Under the pieces are notes generated by a model. That model was given only the letters and a program-made list of their open reading frames with translations. It did not search any database and had not been told where the DNA came from. Shown here one piece after another: positions 36,142-44,759 of a DNA stretch of 64,000 nucleotides. Source of the stretch: Variovorax sp. YR216 (GTDB lineage: Bacteria > Pseudomonadota > Gammaproteobacteria > Burkholderiales > Burkholderiaceae_C); assembly GCF_900107745.1 (NCBI RefSeq), contig NZ_FNRO01000001.1, forward strand, positions 1-64,000, in the 5' to 3' direction. The position numbers and the translations under genes were made by a program. Within the stretch, counting starts at the first letter, position 1; each line of letters begins with the position of its first letter.

Positions 36142-38462
36142 ACCGTCACCTCGTCGGCGGCCGCTTCGGGCTCCGGCGCGAGTTCGTGCAGCGTCAGGAT
36201 CACCGGGATCGACTTGGACGCCGGCGTGCCGGCATTGCGCGCCACGGCGTCGAGCGGCACCAGCGGATTGGTCTCGGGGTAGTAGGCCGCGAGATTGCCG
36301 CGCGGAATGTCATAGGCCACCAGGCGGAACCGGTCCGCGTGGCGCTCCTCGCCGTCGTCCCACACGGTGCGGATGTCGACCCAGTCGCCGTCCTTGAAGC
36401 CCAGCGCGCGGATGTCATCCTTGTGGATGAACACCACGCGGCGCTGGCCGAACACGCCGCGATAGCGGTCGTCGAGCCCGTAGATGGTGGTGTTGTACTG
36501 GTCGTGGGAGCGCGTGGTGAGCAGCGTGAAGACGATCGCGTCGCGCACCCGTTCACGGGCGAGGTGCGAAGGCGTGTCCTGCGGCACCGCATGCGCCGCG
36601 AAGCTCGCCTTGCGGGTGGGCGTTTCCCACACGCGTTCACTCGCTGCGTTGCGCAGGCGGAAGCCGCCGGGCACCGACACGCGCCGGTTGAAATCGTGGA
36701 AGTCGTCGAACACCGCCTCGATGCGGTCGCGGATGCGGCTGTAGTCCTCGATCAGCCAGAGCCATGGCGTCCGGCTGCGTTGGCCGATGGTCGCAGCCGC
36801 GAGTCGCGCGACGATGGCGGGTTCCGACAACAGGTGCTCCGATGCCGGCGGATTGATGCCGCCCGAGATGTGCACCATGCCCATCGAGTCCTCGACAGTC
36901 ACGCCCTGCGCGCGGCCGGCCTGCTCATCGATCTCGGTGCGGCCGAGGCAGGGAAGGATCAATGCCTCGCGCCCGTGCACCACGTGGCTGCGGTTGAGCT
37001 TGGTCGTCACGTGCACCGTGAGATTGCATTTCTGCAGCGCCTTCCAGGTGGTCGGCGTGTCGGGCGTGGCCGCTGCGAAGTTGCCGCCGAGTGCGAAGAA
37101 GACCTTGCCTTTGCCGGCGAGCATGGCGCGGATGGATTCGACCGTGTCGAAGCCGTTGTCGCGCGGCGGCTCGAAGCCGAACACGTCGCGCAGGCGATCG
37201 AGCAGCGCGGCGGGCGGCTTTTCCCAGATGCCCATGGTGCGGTCGCCCTGCACGTTGCTGTGGCCTCGCACCGGGCAGGGGCCCGCGCCTTCGCGGCCGA
37301 TGTTGCCGCGCATGAGCAACAGGTTGACCAGCATCTGGATCGTCGCGACCGCGTGCACATGCTGCGTGATGCCCATGCCCCAGCAGACGATCGCGCGCTG
37401 CGCGTGGCGGTACACATCGGCTGCGGCGCGAATCTGCGCCTCGCTGAGACCGGATTCCTGCTCCAGCAGCGGCCACGATTCGGCGCGCAGGTCGGCGGCC
37501 AGTGCCTCGAAGCCGGTGGTGTGCTCCGCGATGAAGGCATGGTCCAGCACCGCGTCCCCCGCATCCTCGCGCTCGACGAGGTGCTTCATCATCCCCTTGA
37601 CCACCGCGAAGTCGCCGCCCACGCGGAGCTGGAAGTAATGCGTGCTGATGGGTGTCGAGCCCATCGTCGCCATCTCGAGCTTGTCTTGTGGATCGGCGAA
37701 GCGTTCGAGCCCGCGCTCGCGCAGCGGATTGAAGCTGACGATCTTCGCGCCACGTCGATGGGCCGCACGCAACTCACCGAGCATGCGCGGGTGGTTGGTT
37801 CCCGGGTTCTGGCCGAAGATGAAGATCGCATCCGCCTTCTCGAAGTCATCGAGCGTGACCGTGCCCTTGCCCACGCCGATCTGCGGACGCATGCCGCTGC
37901 CGCTGGGCTCGTGGCACATGTTCGAGCAGTCGGGGAAGTTGTTGGTGCCGAACTCGCGCACGAAGAGCTGGTAGAGGAAGGCGGCCTCGTTGCTCGCACG
38001 GCCCGAGGTGTAGAAGATCGCCTGGTTCGGATCGGGCAGTGCGCCCAGATGGCGCGCGATCAGCGCGAAGGCGTCGTCCCATGCGATGGGGCGGTACTTG
38101 TCGCTTGGGGCGTCGTAGACCATCGGGTGCGTCAGGCGGCCCTGGTCTTCGAGCCAGAAGTCGCTCTGCCTGGCGAGTTCGGCCACGGTGTGGCGGTCGA
38201 ACAGTTCGGGGCCCGCGCGGCGCGCGGTGGCCTCGGCCGCGACGGCCTTCACGCCGTTCTCGCAGAACTCGAAGCTGGATGCGTGATTGCGGTCCGGCCA
38301 GGCGCAGCCGGGGCAGTCGAAGCCGTCGGGCTGGTTGGCCGAGAGCATCGTGCGCGCGCCCTTGATCGGGATGTCCTGCTTGAGCAGCGTGTTGGTGACG
38401 CTGCGCAGCGCGCCCCAGCCGCCGGCCGGCCCCTTGTAGAAGGCAATTCGTTGTTCCTGCAT
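36138..38462 (-). CDS. Molybdopterin oxidoreductase, FdhF/YdeP type
   Basis: A 774-residue cytoplasmic enzyme when started at MQEQRIAFYKG (38462); a longer form to 38525 is possible but would translate through an inverted repeat. It shows GFDCPGCAWPDR near residue 52 with a further FCENG Cys, as in YdeP proteins, then FYTSGRASNEAAF, SNMCHEPSGSGM, QNPGTNHPRM and a C-terminal bis-MGD binding domain (TLLTTRSHDQYNTTIYG). YdeP-type enzymes are formate-dehydrogenase-like; the physiological substrate is unclear. There is no selenocysteine stop in frame. It is coupled to fdhD downstream. Confidence 0.88.
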   Translation of the reverse strand: MQEQRIAFYKGPAGGWGALRSVTNTLLKQDIPIKGARTMLSANQPDGFDCPGCAWPDRNHASSFEFCENGVKAVAAEATARRAGPELFDRHTVAELARQSDFWLEDQGRLTHPMVYDAPSDKYRPIAWDDAFALIARHLGALPDPNQAIFYTSGRASNEAAFLYQLFVREFGTNNFPDCSNMCHEPSGSGMRPQIGVGKGTVTLDDFEKADAIFIFGQNPGTNHPRMLGELRAAHRRGAKIVSFNPLRERGLERFADPQDKLEMATMGSTPISTHYFQLRVGGDFAVVKGMMKHLVEREDAGDAVLDHAFIAEHTTGFEALAADLRAESWPLLEQESGLSEAQIRAAADVYRHAQRAIVCWGMGITQHVHAVATIQMLVNLLLMRGNIGREGAGPCPVRGHSNVQGDRTMGIWEKPPAALLDRLRDVFGFEPPRDNGFDTVESIRAMLAGKGKVFFALGGNFAAATPDTPTTWKALQKCNLTVHVTTKLNRSHVVHGREALILPCLGRTEIDEQAGRAQGVTVEDSMGMVHISGGINPPASEHLLSEPAIVARLAAATIGQRSRTPWLWLIEDYSRIRDRIEAVFDDFHDFNRRVSVPGGFRLRNAASERVWETPTRKASFAAHAVPQDTPSHLARERVRDAIVFTLLTTRSHDQYNTTIYGLDDRYRGVFGQRRVVFIHKDDIRALGFKDGDWVDIRTVWDDGEERHADRFRLVAYDIPRGNLAAYYPETNPLVPLDAVARNAGTPASKSIPVILTLHELAPEPEAAADEVTV

Positions 38463-38495
38463 CCGGCGAGTTTTCAGAAACCACCGGTGCAGCGT

Positions 38496-38529
38496 CAAAT
38501 TGAATCGCGACATGCCGCGATTCAATTTG
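38496..38529. promoter_or_regulatory. Perfect 14-bp inverted repeat upstream of the molybdo-enzyme
   Basis: CAAATTGAATCGCG and its exact complement CGCGATTCAATTTG are separated by ACATGC. The repeat lies in the 87-bp gap between the amidohydrolase stop and the molybdo-enzyme start. No good T-run follows it on the minus strand, so an operator or processing site looks more likely than a terminator. Confidence 0.7.
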
Positions 38530-38549
38530 GAAATGATCGAGGCGGGACG

Positions 38550-39944
38550 CTACTTCGCTTGCTGCGCCCTGTGCGTGTCGGACACCGGATGAACGCGCTG
38601 GATCGGCGCGCGCTGCACGTCGCGGCGGGCAATGTCCGCGACTTCGCGCATCAGGGCGCGCGCATCCCAGTCGACCGGCCAGCCCTTCCACAGCCGCATG
38701 GCGCCGTTGACGAAGACGGCAGCGATCTGGTCGCGGTTGGCAAAGCGCACCAGTTCCCAGCCCAGGTCCCAGCTCGGCACGAACTCCGGCACGTCGAGGT
38801 CGACCAGCAGGAAGTCCGCGGCCAGGCCCGGCGCGATGCGTCCGGTCACGCTGCCCAGGCCCGCGGCCACCGCGCCGCCGTGGGTGGCGTGGTCGAGCCA
38901 GAGCCAGCCGCCGCCGCAGGACGAGTCCCCGTTGGCCAGGCCGTGCGTCAGGCGCTGCGTGGCCTCGGCCGCGTCCATGAGGCGGAAGCCGTCCGCGCGC
39001 GTTCCGTCGGTGCCCAGGCCGAAGGGCACGCCCAGCATCGCAATCAGCCCGGCATCGAGCACCGCATTGCCCTTCCATTGGCTGGCGACGGGGTTGTAGG
39101 CAACGGCCGCGCCGCTGTCGCGCAATAGGCCGATCTCGCGAGGCGTGAGCAGGGTCGCATGCGCGAGCAGCGCCGATTCGTTGAGCGCGCCGCATGCATG
39201 CAGCAGTTCGAGCGGCCTGAGACCGCGTGCGACCAGCGATCGCTCGACGGCGGCGAGGTGCTCGTTGACGTGGGTCTGGAAGCGCCGGCCGCTCTCCCGG
39301 GTCAGCGCGGCCACCTCGCGCAGCATGCGGTCGGTCGCGGCCTCGGGGATCGAGATCGCCAGCGAGGGGTGCACGAGCGGATCGTGTTCGAGCTGCGCCA
39401 GGAAGCCCTGCGCTGAATCGAGGATGCGACGAGCAGCCGCCTCGTCGCCTTCGAGTCCGGCGTCGTTGCAGATCTTGCCGAGCACGCAGCGGATGCCCAC
39501 GTCACGCACTGCGGAGGCGACTGCATCGAGTCCGGCTTCGGAGCGCGTGCCGGCGTCGACCACCGTGGTGAAGCCACCCCGCAGCGATTCGAGCGCTGAG
39601 AGCTTGGTCGCGAGATAGGCCGCGTGCGCGTCGAGCACCGACTCCATCGGCACCCAGATGCGGCGGAAGATTTCCGACGGCTCGCCGAAGGCCAGCGCCT
39701 TGCCGAAGGACTGGGTCAGGTGGGTGTGGGTGTCGATGAGGCCCGGCATCAGCAGGTGCTGCGGCAGCGCCACCGGCGCGAGCGAGGGGTGCGCCGCATG
39801 CACTTCGGCCAGCGGGCCCACCGCGAGGAAGCGGCCGCCACGCACGACCACCGCCATGTCCTGGCGCGGGCCTTCGGAAAGCATGAGCCACTCGGGCGCG
39901 AGCAGCAGGTCGCCGGAAGTGTTCAGGTGTTCGCGTGAAAGCAT
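38550..39944 (-). CDS. Amidohydrolase (TRZ/ATZ chlorohydrolase-like)
   Basis: A 464-residue cytoplasmic metal hydrolase. Metal and catalytic motifs are in order: DTHTHLTQS (residues 71-79), FQTHVNEH (His), LLAHATLLT (His), and GTDGTRADGF (Asp). This is the cytosine-deaminase/TRZ-ATZ subgroup that removes amino or chloro groups from N-heterocycles or cleaves amides. The N-terminal and C-terminal beta-sandwich parts are present, so it is full length. It follows the TauE/SafE gene by 19 bases in the same operon, but no pathway is evident from the neighbours. Confidence 0.85.
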   Translation of the reverse strand: MLSREHLNTSGDLLLAPEWLMLSEGPRQDMAVVVRGGRFLAVGPLAEVHAAHPSLAPVALPQHLLMPGLIDTHTHLTQSFGKALAFGEPSEIFRRIWVPMESVLDAHAAYLATKLSALESLRGGFTTVVDAGTRSEAGLDAVASAVRDVGIRCVLGKICNDAGLEGDEAAARRILDSAQGFLAQLEHDPLVHPSLAISIPEAATDRMLREVAALTRESGRRFQTHVNEHLAAVERSLVARGLRPLELLHACGALNESALLAHATLLTPREIGLLRDSGAAVAYNPVASQWKGNAVLDAGLIAMLGVPFGLGTDGTRADGFRLMDAAEATQRLTHGLANGDSSCGGGWLWLDHATHGGAVAAGLGSVTGRIAPGLAADFLLVDLDVPEFVPSWDLGWELVRFANRDQIAAVFVNGAMRLWKGWPVDWDARALMREVADIARRDVQRAPIQRVHPVSDTHRAQQAK

Positions 39945-39963
39945 GATGGATCCGGGTGAAGGT

Positions 39964-40716
39964 TCATGACAGCAGCAGCCAGGCGAACCAGGCGCCCACC
40001 GACAGGAGGAGCAGGGAGACCAGCCGCTGCAATTGCAGCCGGTCGAGGCGGGCTGCCGCGCGTTGGCCCGCGATCGAGCCTGCGAGCATCAGGAGGCCGG
40101 CAAGCAGGGCGAGGCGCGGTTCGAGCCGGCCTTCGATCGCGTGCACCGTGCTGCTCGCCAGAGCCACCGGGAGCTGGATCGCTTGCGCGGCGACCACGGA
40201 AAAAGGGAGCGGCTGCCCGAGCAGCATGAGCAGCGGCAGCACCAGCACCGGCCCGCCGGTGCCGGTGAGCGCGGAGCCCATGCCCACGAGCGTGCCGACG
40301 GCGAACAGGGCAGCCGGTGCAAGCCGCACTTCGGCATGCGTCGCCGCGGTCGCCGATGCGCGCAGGCCGCGCCAGCCGGAAAACAGGACCAGCACGGTCA
40401 CGCCCGCCATCAGTGCGGTGCCGGGCATCCAGCGCACCAGGAAAGCCCCTGCGCCCGCGCCCAGCAGCGCACCGCCCAGCAGTGGAGCGCAACGCGCCAA
40501 CAGCGCCGGCTCGCGGCGCAACGGGCCGAGCGCGACGAGCGCCGGCAGCGCGAAGCCCAGCGATGCGGCGGCGATCGCCTGCGGCAGCGGCACGCCACCG
40601 AGCGTGGTGAGCACCGGCACCAGCAGCACGCCGCCGATGCCGGTGGCGCCGATCAGCGCGCCGGCCAGCACGATGGCGGGCAGCACCATCCAGGCGCCGG
40701 TGAGCGTGAGGGGCAT
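39964..40716 (-). CDS. TauE/SafE family membrane transporter
   Basis: A 250-residue protein with about 8 hydrophobic helices. It has the Gly-rich first repeat GALIGATGIGGVLLVPVLTTLGGVP and the second GMGSALTGTGGPVLVLPLLMLLGQP, typical of the sulfite/anion exporter TauE/SafE family. Relatives export sulfite, sulfoacetate or other organic anions, or carry formate-like anions. It lies 15 bases after the Bug receptor gene and 19 before the amidohydrolase, so it belongs to the operon. Confidence 0.88.
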   Translation of the reverse strand: MPLTLTGAWMVLPAIVLAGALIGATGIGGVLLVPVLTTLGGVPLPQAIAAASLGFALPALVALGPLRREPALLARCAPLLGGALLGAGAGAFLVRWMPGTALMAGVTVLVLFSGWRGLRASATAATHAEVRLAPAALFAVGTLVGMGSALTGTGGPVLVLPLLMLLGQPLPFSVVAAQAIQLPVALASSTVHAIEGRLEPRLALLAGLLMLAGSIAGQRAAARLDRLQLQRLVSLLLLSVGAWFAWLLLS

Positions 40717-40731
40717 GCGTCGGTCTTCCGC

Positions 40732-41718
40732 TTATTCGGCCTTGATGCCGGCGGTCTGCACCACGCCCGCGATGGCCTTGCGCTCCTTCGCGAGGTATTC
40801 ACCGAAGGCGGGGCCGCGGATCAGTTGCGGCTTCACGGCCACGTCGGCGAGCTTGCGCGCGATCTCGGGGTCCTTGATGGTGGCATCCAGCGCGGCCGTC
40901 CAGGCGGCGATCACCGCGGGCGGCGTGTTGGCGGGGGCGAGCACGCCGAGCCAGGAGTCCATCTCGAAGTCCTTGAGGGCCGGCGTCTCCGCCAGCGTGG
41001 GAATGTCGGGCGCCGAAGGCGAACGCGCCGGCGAGGTCACGCCGAACGCCCGCACCTTGCCTTCCTTGATGAAAGGCTGCGCCAGCGTCAGCGGCAGCAC
41101 CGCGAGGTCGACCTGGCCGCCGGCCACGTCGGTCAGCACCTGCGGGCCTGACTTGTAGGGCACGTGCACGATGTCGATGCCGGCGCGTTGCTTGAACATC
41201 TCCGCGGTGATGTGCAGCGAGGTGCCGACGCCGTCGGTGCCGAAGTTGAGCTTGCCCGGCTGGGACTTTGCGAGCTGGATGAGTTCAGCCGCGGTGCGAG
41301 CGGGCAGCGCCGTCTTGCCGATCAGCACGAAGGGGGAGGTGCCCACCGTCGCGACCGGCACGAAGTCCTTGAACGTGTCGTAGCGAACCGCCGAGGGGGC
41401 GACCAGCGGCGCGACGTTGAGCGGACTGGCCACCGCGAAGAGCAGCGTGTAGCCGTCGGCGGGCGCGCGCGCCACCTTCTGCGTGCCGATGGTGCCGGCG
41501 GCGCCGGCGACGTTCTCGATCACCACCGGCTGCTTCAGGATCTCGCCGAGCTTGGGCGTGAGCAGGCGTGCCGTGGCATCGACGCCGCCGCCGGCCGAGA
41601 ACGGCACAATCAACGAGATCGGCTTGGTGGGATAGCCCTCGGCCTGGACGGCCCCGGCAGTGACGCCGAGCAAGAGCGCGGCAGCGAAGGAGCGAAGGCG
41701 GATGTGGGTAGCAGGCAT
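40732..41718 (-). CDS. Bug-type (TctC) periplasmic solute receptor
   Basis: A 328-residue exported protein: a signal peptide ending GAVQAEGYP, then the Bug pattern YPTKPISLIVPFSAGGGVDATARLL and VIENVAGAAGTIGTQKVARAPADGYTLL, here cut in parts. Bug proteins bind carboxylates such as citrate, nicotinate or hydroxy acids between two lobes and hand them to tripartite tricarboxylate transporters. No TctA or TctB gene is in the window, so it is an orphan receptor. GAGGAAA precedes the ATG. It is the first gene of the leftward operon under the GntR-flanked promoter. Confidence 0.9.
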   Translation of the reverse strand: MPATHIRLRSFAAALLLGVTAGAVQAEGYPTKPISLIVPFSAGGGVDATARLLTPKLGEILKQPVVIENVAGAAGTIGTQKVARAPADGYTLLFAVASPLNVAPLVAPSAVRYDTFKDFVPVATVGTSPFVLIGKTALPARTAAELIQLAKSQPGKLNFGTDGVGTSLHITAEMFKQRAGIDIVHVPYKSGPQVLTDVAGGQVDLAVLPLTLAQPFIKEGKVRAFGVTSPARSPSAPDIPTLAETPALKDFEMDSWLGVLAPANTPPAVIAAWTAALDATIKDPEIARKLADVAVKPQLIRGPAFGEYLAKERKAIAGVVQTAGIKAE

Positions 41719-41775
41719 GGTTTATTTCCTCGAACGATGAATGAACGAAAAGAAAAAGCACCCAGACGGTGCGAG

Positions 41776-41804
41776 AGAATACTCGTTATGACAAGTTATA
41801 ACAA
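41776..41804 (-). promoter_or_regulatory. Sigma-70-like promoter of the leftward Bug operon
   Basis: On the minus strand TTGTTA (41799-41804) and TATTCT (41776-41781) are spaced by exactly 17 bases. The -35 box and spacer overlap the dyad at 41788-41809, so the binding protein would block polymerase. Confidence 0.65.
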
Positions 41805-41809
41805 GTCAT
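41788..41809. promoter_or_regulatory. Probable GntR/HutC operator
   Basis: A 22-bp near-perfect dyad: outer arms ATGAC and GTCAT, a central palindrome GTTATAAC, and only the two AA pairs between them unmatched. GntR/HutC operators typically have such AT-centred dyads. It lies between the Bug operon and the divergent GntR gene, on the leftward promoter. Confidence 0.7.
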
Positions 41810-41845
41810 GCAAGCCGCATGCCAGGGACGCCATCGGGGTCCGCC

Positions 41846-42565
41846 ATGTCTGAGCTGCCTCAGTCGCTGCATGCCCAGCTGCGCGACGCCTTGCGCGCGC
41901 GCATCCTCGACGGACGCCTCGCGCCGGGCGCCAAGCTGCCGTCGGAGTCCGAGCTCACGGCCGAGCACGGCGTGAGCCGGATCACCGTCCGCCAGGCGCT
42001 CGGTGCACTCCAGTCGGAGGGCCTGATCGTCAAGCTGCACGGAAAGGGTGCGTTCGTGTCCCATCCGAAGGCGGCGCAGAGCCTGAACCGGCTGGAAGGG
42101 CTGAACGAAGCGCTGGCGATGGAGCAGCACTCGGTGAGCAGCAAGCGCCTGATGTGGCGCGAAGTGAAGGCGCCGGCCGCGGTGGCGCGGCAGCTGGGGC
42201 TGCCGTCCGGCGAGAGCGTCTACCACCTGCAGACGCTGCGCTACCTCGACCGCAAGCCACTGTCGGTCAACAACTCGTACCTGCCGCGCTTCCTGGGCGA
42301 GAAACTGTCCCGCGTGGATTTCTCGCAGCGCGACCTGATCGACGTCTTCGAGCACGAGGGCGGCCTGAAGATCGGCGAGGCGCAACTGGCGATCGGCGCC
42401 GGCCTTGCGCGGCCGCAGGAGGCGAAGCTGCTGCATCTCGAACCGGGTGCGCCGGTGCTGGAGGTGGAACGGCTGCTGCACGTCGCGGACGGCGGGCCGA
42501 TCCATGTCGAGTTGGCGGTCTACCGCGCGGACACCTTCCGCTACAAGCTCAACCTGCGGCGCTGA
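41846..42565 (+). CDS. GntR family regulator, HutC subgroup
   Basis: A 239-residue regulator. ATG 41846 (MSELPQSLHAQLRDALRARI) gives the normal N-terminus; a longer frame adds nine poorly conserved residues. Residues about 8-72 are the winged helix (PSESELTAEHGVSRITVRQALGALQSEGL), and the rest is a UTRA ligand-binding domain (SVYHLQTLRYLDRKPLSVNNSYLPRFLG and ending RADTFRYKLNLRR). HutC-type proteins are usually repressors released by a pathway metabolite. The neighbouring dyad on the leftward promoter is the likely target, so its ligand should be a substrate of the Bug/amidohydrolase/molybdo-enzyme operon. Confidence 0.88.
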   Translation: MSELPQSLHAQLRDALRARILDGRLAPGAKLPSESELTAEHGVSRITVRQALGALQSEGLIVKLHGKGAFVSHPKAAQSLNRLEGLNEALAMEQHSVSSKRLMWREVKAPAAVARQLGLPSGESVYHLQTLRYLDRKPLSVNNSYLPRFLGEKLSRVDFSQRDLIDVFEHEGGLKIGEAQLAIGAGLARPQEAKLLHLEPGAPVLEVERLLHVADGGPIHVELAVYRADTFRYKLNLRR

Positions 42566-42610
42566 CCGTCATCACACTGCCATGTGCGGCCGCTAGATTC
42601 CCGGGAACCC

Positions 42611-42751
42611 ATGAGTTCCCGCCAGTCAGTCCACATGCAAGTCACGCCGATCGCCAAGATCCTCGCCACCACCGCCGCCGCGTGGATGCTCGCGAAGGAT
42701 GTCCGCGCGCAGGCCGCAAGGCCCGACGCCGCGCCGTCACGCCAACGCTGA
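42611..42751 (+). CDS. Possible 46-residue small protein
   Basis: An ATG-started frame (MSSRQSVHMQVTPIAKILAT...) with a weakly hydrophobic middle (AKILATTAAAWMLAKDV) and an Arg/Pro/Ala-rich end. Its stop overlaps the convergent LysR gene by 15 bp. GGGAACCC lies directly before the ATG, not a normal ribosome site. It may be spurious or the remains of a longer gene. No family recognised. Confidence 0.25.
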   Translation: MSSRQSVHMQVTPIAKILATTAAAWMLAKDVRAQAARPDAAPSRQR

Positions 42752-43654
42752 GGTGTAGAGCCGCTTGCCGCGCGTGCGCAGCAGTGCCACGAGGCGCTGC
42801 GCGGCAGGCGACAGGTAGCCCTCCTTGCGATAGGTGACGCCCAGGTGGCGTCGCAGCGTCGTTTCCTTCAGCGGCACTTCGCGCAGCGCGTTTGCTGCAC
42901 CACTCGCATTCAGCGTGTGTCGCGAGAGGAAGCTCAGCAGATGCGTGCGCGCGATCAGCCGCGGCAGCAGCGGGATCGAGTTGGCGTCGATCTGCGCCGT
43001 CGGCGTCGGCAGGCCTCGCGAGCGGAAGGCCGCATCGAGCCACTGCCGGCTCACGATCGAGTTCACCGGCAGCACCCAGCGCCACTCGAGCAGCGACTCC
43101 ATCGTGATCTTCGGTAGCTTGAAGACCGGGTGATCCGGGCTGGTCGCGACCACGACCACGTCCTCCACGATCGAGTGCGCCACGAAGTCGTCGTCGTGCT
43201 GGGGCATCAGCCCGATGAGCAGGTCGATCGCGCCTTCGCGCAGCCGTTCCCGCAAGGCGATGCTCGGCGCGACGGTGATGTCGATGGTGGTCTCGCTGGC
43301 TTCTGCCAGCAACAGGCTGCAGATTTCGGGCAGCACATGGTCCGCCGCGATGGGCCCGCTGCCGATGCGCACGTGGCCCGCATTGCCCTTGGCGAAATCG
43401 CCGACCTCGCGCAGTGCCTCCTCGGTCGCGCCGCGCAGCACCCGCGCACGAGCGAGCAGCACTTCGCCGACCGGCGTGAGCCGGATGCCGCGGCCCTGGC
43501 GCTCGAACAGCACCGCGCCGAAGGCTTCCTCCAGCCGCTGGATCGCCTTGGTCAGCGCCGGCTGCGTGCGCCCGATCTTGTCCGCGGCTTGCCCGACGTG
43601 CCCCAACTCGGCCACAACCTCGAAATAGCGCAGATCCCGAAGCTGGATGTCCAT
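42737..43654 (-). CDS. LysR family transcriptional regulator
   Basis: A 305-residue regulator with GGAG 7 bases before ATG 43654. The N-terminal HTH reads LRYFEVVAELGHVGQAADKIGRTQPALTKAIQRLEE, and the rest is the two-lobe effector domain (RIGSGPIAADHVLPEICSLLL, then LPVNSIVSRQWLDAAF). It is divergent from the second Bug operon, the usual position for a LysR activator and its target. A LysR-type box (ATTC-N11-GAAT) lies at its own start. The inducer is probably a substrate or intermediate of the hydroxyacid operon. Confidence 0.9.
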   Translation of the reverse strand: MDIQLRDLRYFEVVAELGHVGQAADKIGRTQPALTKAIQRLEEAFGAVLFERQGRGIRLTPVGEVLLARARVLRGATEEALREVGDFAKGNAGHVRIGSGPIAADHVLPEICSLLLAEASETTIDITVAPSIALRERLREGAIDLLIGLMPQHDDDFVAHSIVEDVVVVATSPDHPVFKLPKITMESLLEWRWVLPVNSIVSRQWLDAAFRSRGLPTPTAQIDANSIPLLPRLIARTHLLSFLSRHTLNASGAANALREVPLKETTLRRHLGVTYRKEGYLSPAAQRLVALLRTRGKRLYTSALA

Positions 43655-43671
43655 TCATATCTCCGAGGAAT
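43653..43671. promoter_or_regulatory. LysR-type box ATTC-N11-GAAT
   Basis: ATTC (43653-43656) and GAAT (43668-43671) are 11 bases apart, a perfect inverted T-N11-A pattern. It overlaps the LysR gene's start codon, which fits negative autoregulation. A second, weaker dyad GATT-TCGAG-AATC lies near 43711-43723, nearer the Bug gene. Confidence 0.55.
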
Positions 43672-43755
43672 CGAAAGATGAACATTATCGAATGGACGGA
43701 ATGAGTCGAGATTTCGAGAATCCGACCTATCAACAGGAGACTTGGAGACATGCAG

Positions 43756-44739
43756 ATGAATCGTTCACAACGCTGGATCGCGGGCGCTGCCCTTGCATTG
43801 GTGGCCTGCAGCAGCTTTGCCCAGACGGCCTGGCCCGCCAAGCCGATCAAGCTGGTCGTTCCTTTCCCGCCCGGCGGCGGAACGGACTTCGTTGCGCGCC
43901 TCCTGGCCGAGAAGCTGACCACGCAGGCCGGCTGGACGATCGTGGTCGACAACAAGCCCGGCGCGGGCGGCAACATCGGGCTCGATGCGGTCGCGAAGTC
44001 CCCGCCCGACGGCTACACCCTCGGCCTCGGGCAGACCGCGAACCTCGCGATCAATCCGGCCCTGTACACCAAGATGCCCTTCGACCCGCTGAAGGATTTC
44101 GCGCCGATCGCGCCGGTCGCTTCGCAGCCGGTGGTGCTGCTGGTGAATGTGTCGTCGCCCTACAAGACGCTGGCCGACGTGGTCGCCGCGTCGAAGGCCA
44201 AGCCGGAGTCGATGCGCATCGGGCTCGCCGGCAACGGCACTGTCGGCCACCTTGCGGGCGAGATGCTCGAGCGTCGCGCGGGCATCAAGATCCTCAACGT
44301 GCCCTACAAGGGCGCGGGCCCGGCCATGACGGACCTGCTGGGCAACCAGGTGGAGCTGAACTTCGCCAACACGCCGGTCGCGATTCCGCAGCTTGCCGGC
44401 GGCAAGGTGCGCGCACTGGCGATCAGCTCGCCGCAGCGGCTGAAGACCGTGCCGCAACTGGCCGCGGTGCCCACCGTCGCGGAGTCGGGCTACCCGGGCT
44501 TCGACGCCATCACCTGGACCGGCCTCGTCGCGCCGGCCGGCACGCCGCCGGCGGTGGTCGACCGCATCAACAGCGAGGTGCAGAAGATCCTCAAGCGGCC
44601 CGACGTCGTCGAGAAGCTGGCCGTGGAAGGCAGCACCGCGGCGGCCGAATCCACGCCGAAGCAGTTCGCCGACTACATCCGCAGCGAGCACCAGAAATGG
44701 GGCGCGCTGATCCGCGAAGCCAACATCAAGCTCGACTGA
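43756..44739 (+). CDS. Bug-type (TctC) periplasmic solute receptor, second copy
   Basis: A 327-residue exported protein. ATG 43756 has GGAG 8 bases before it and is preferred over ATG 43750. The signal peptide ends CSSFAQTAW. The Bug landmarks are complete: WPAKPIKLVVPFPPGGGTDF, GGNIGLDAVAKSPPDGYTL and NVPYKGAGPAMTDLLGNQV. It should capture a carboxylate for the downstream hydroxyacid enzymes. It is only distantly like the first Bug protein in the window, so the two probably bind different acids. Again there is no TctAB partner here. Confidence 0.9.
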   Translation: MNRSQRWIAGAALALVACSSFAQTAWPAKPIKLVVPFPPGGGTDFVARLLAEKLTTQAGWTIVVDNKPGAGGNIGLDAVAKSPPDGYTLGLGQTANLAINPALYTKMPFDPLKDFAPIAPVASQPVVLLVNVSSPYKTLADVVAASKAKPESMRIGLAGNGTVGHLAGEMLERRAGIKILNVPYKGAGPAMTDLLGNQVELNFANTPVAIPQLAGGKVRALAISSPQRLKTVPQLAAVPTVAESGYPGFDAITWTGLVAPAGTPPAVVDRINSEVQKILKRPDVVEKLAVEGSTAAAESTPKQFADYIRSEHQKWGALIREANIKLD

Positions 44740-44759
44740 GCATCGACGGGAAAGAACAA

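Noticed and set aside
36138..38525. Longer N-terminus of the YdeP-type protein starting at 38525
   Set aside because: It would translate through the perfect inverted repeat and adds 21 residues not typical of the family; the start at 38462 matches the family's beginning better.
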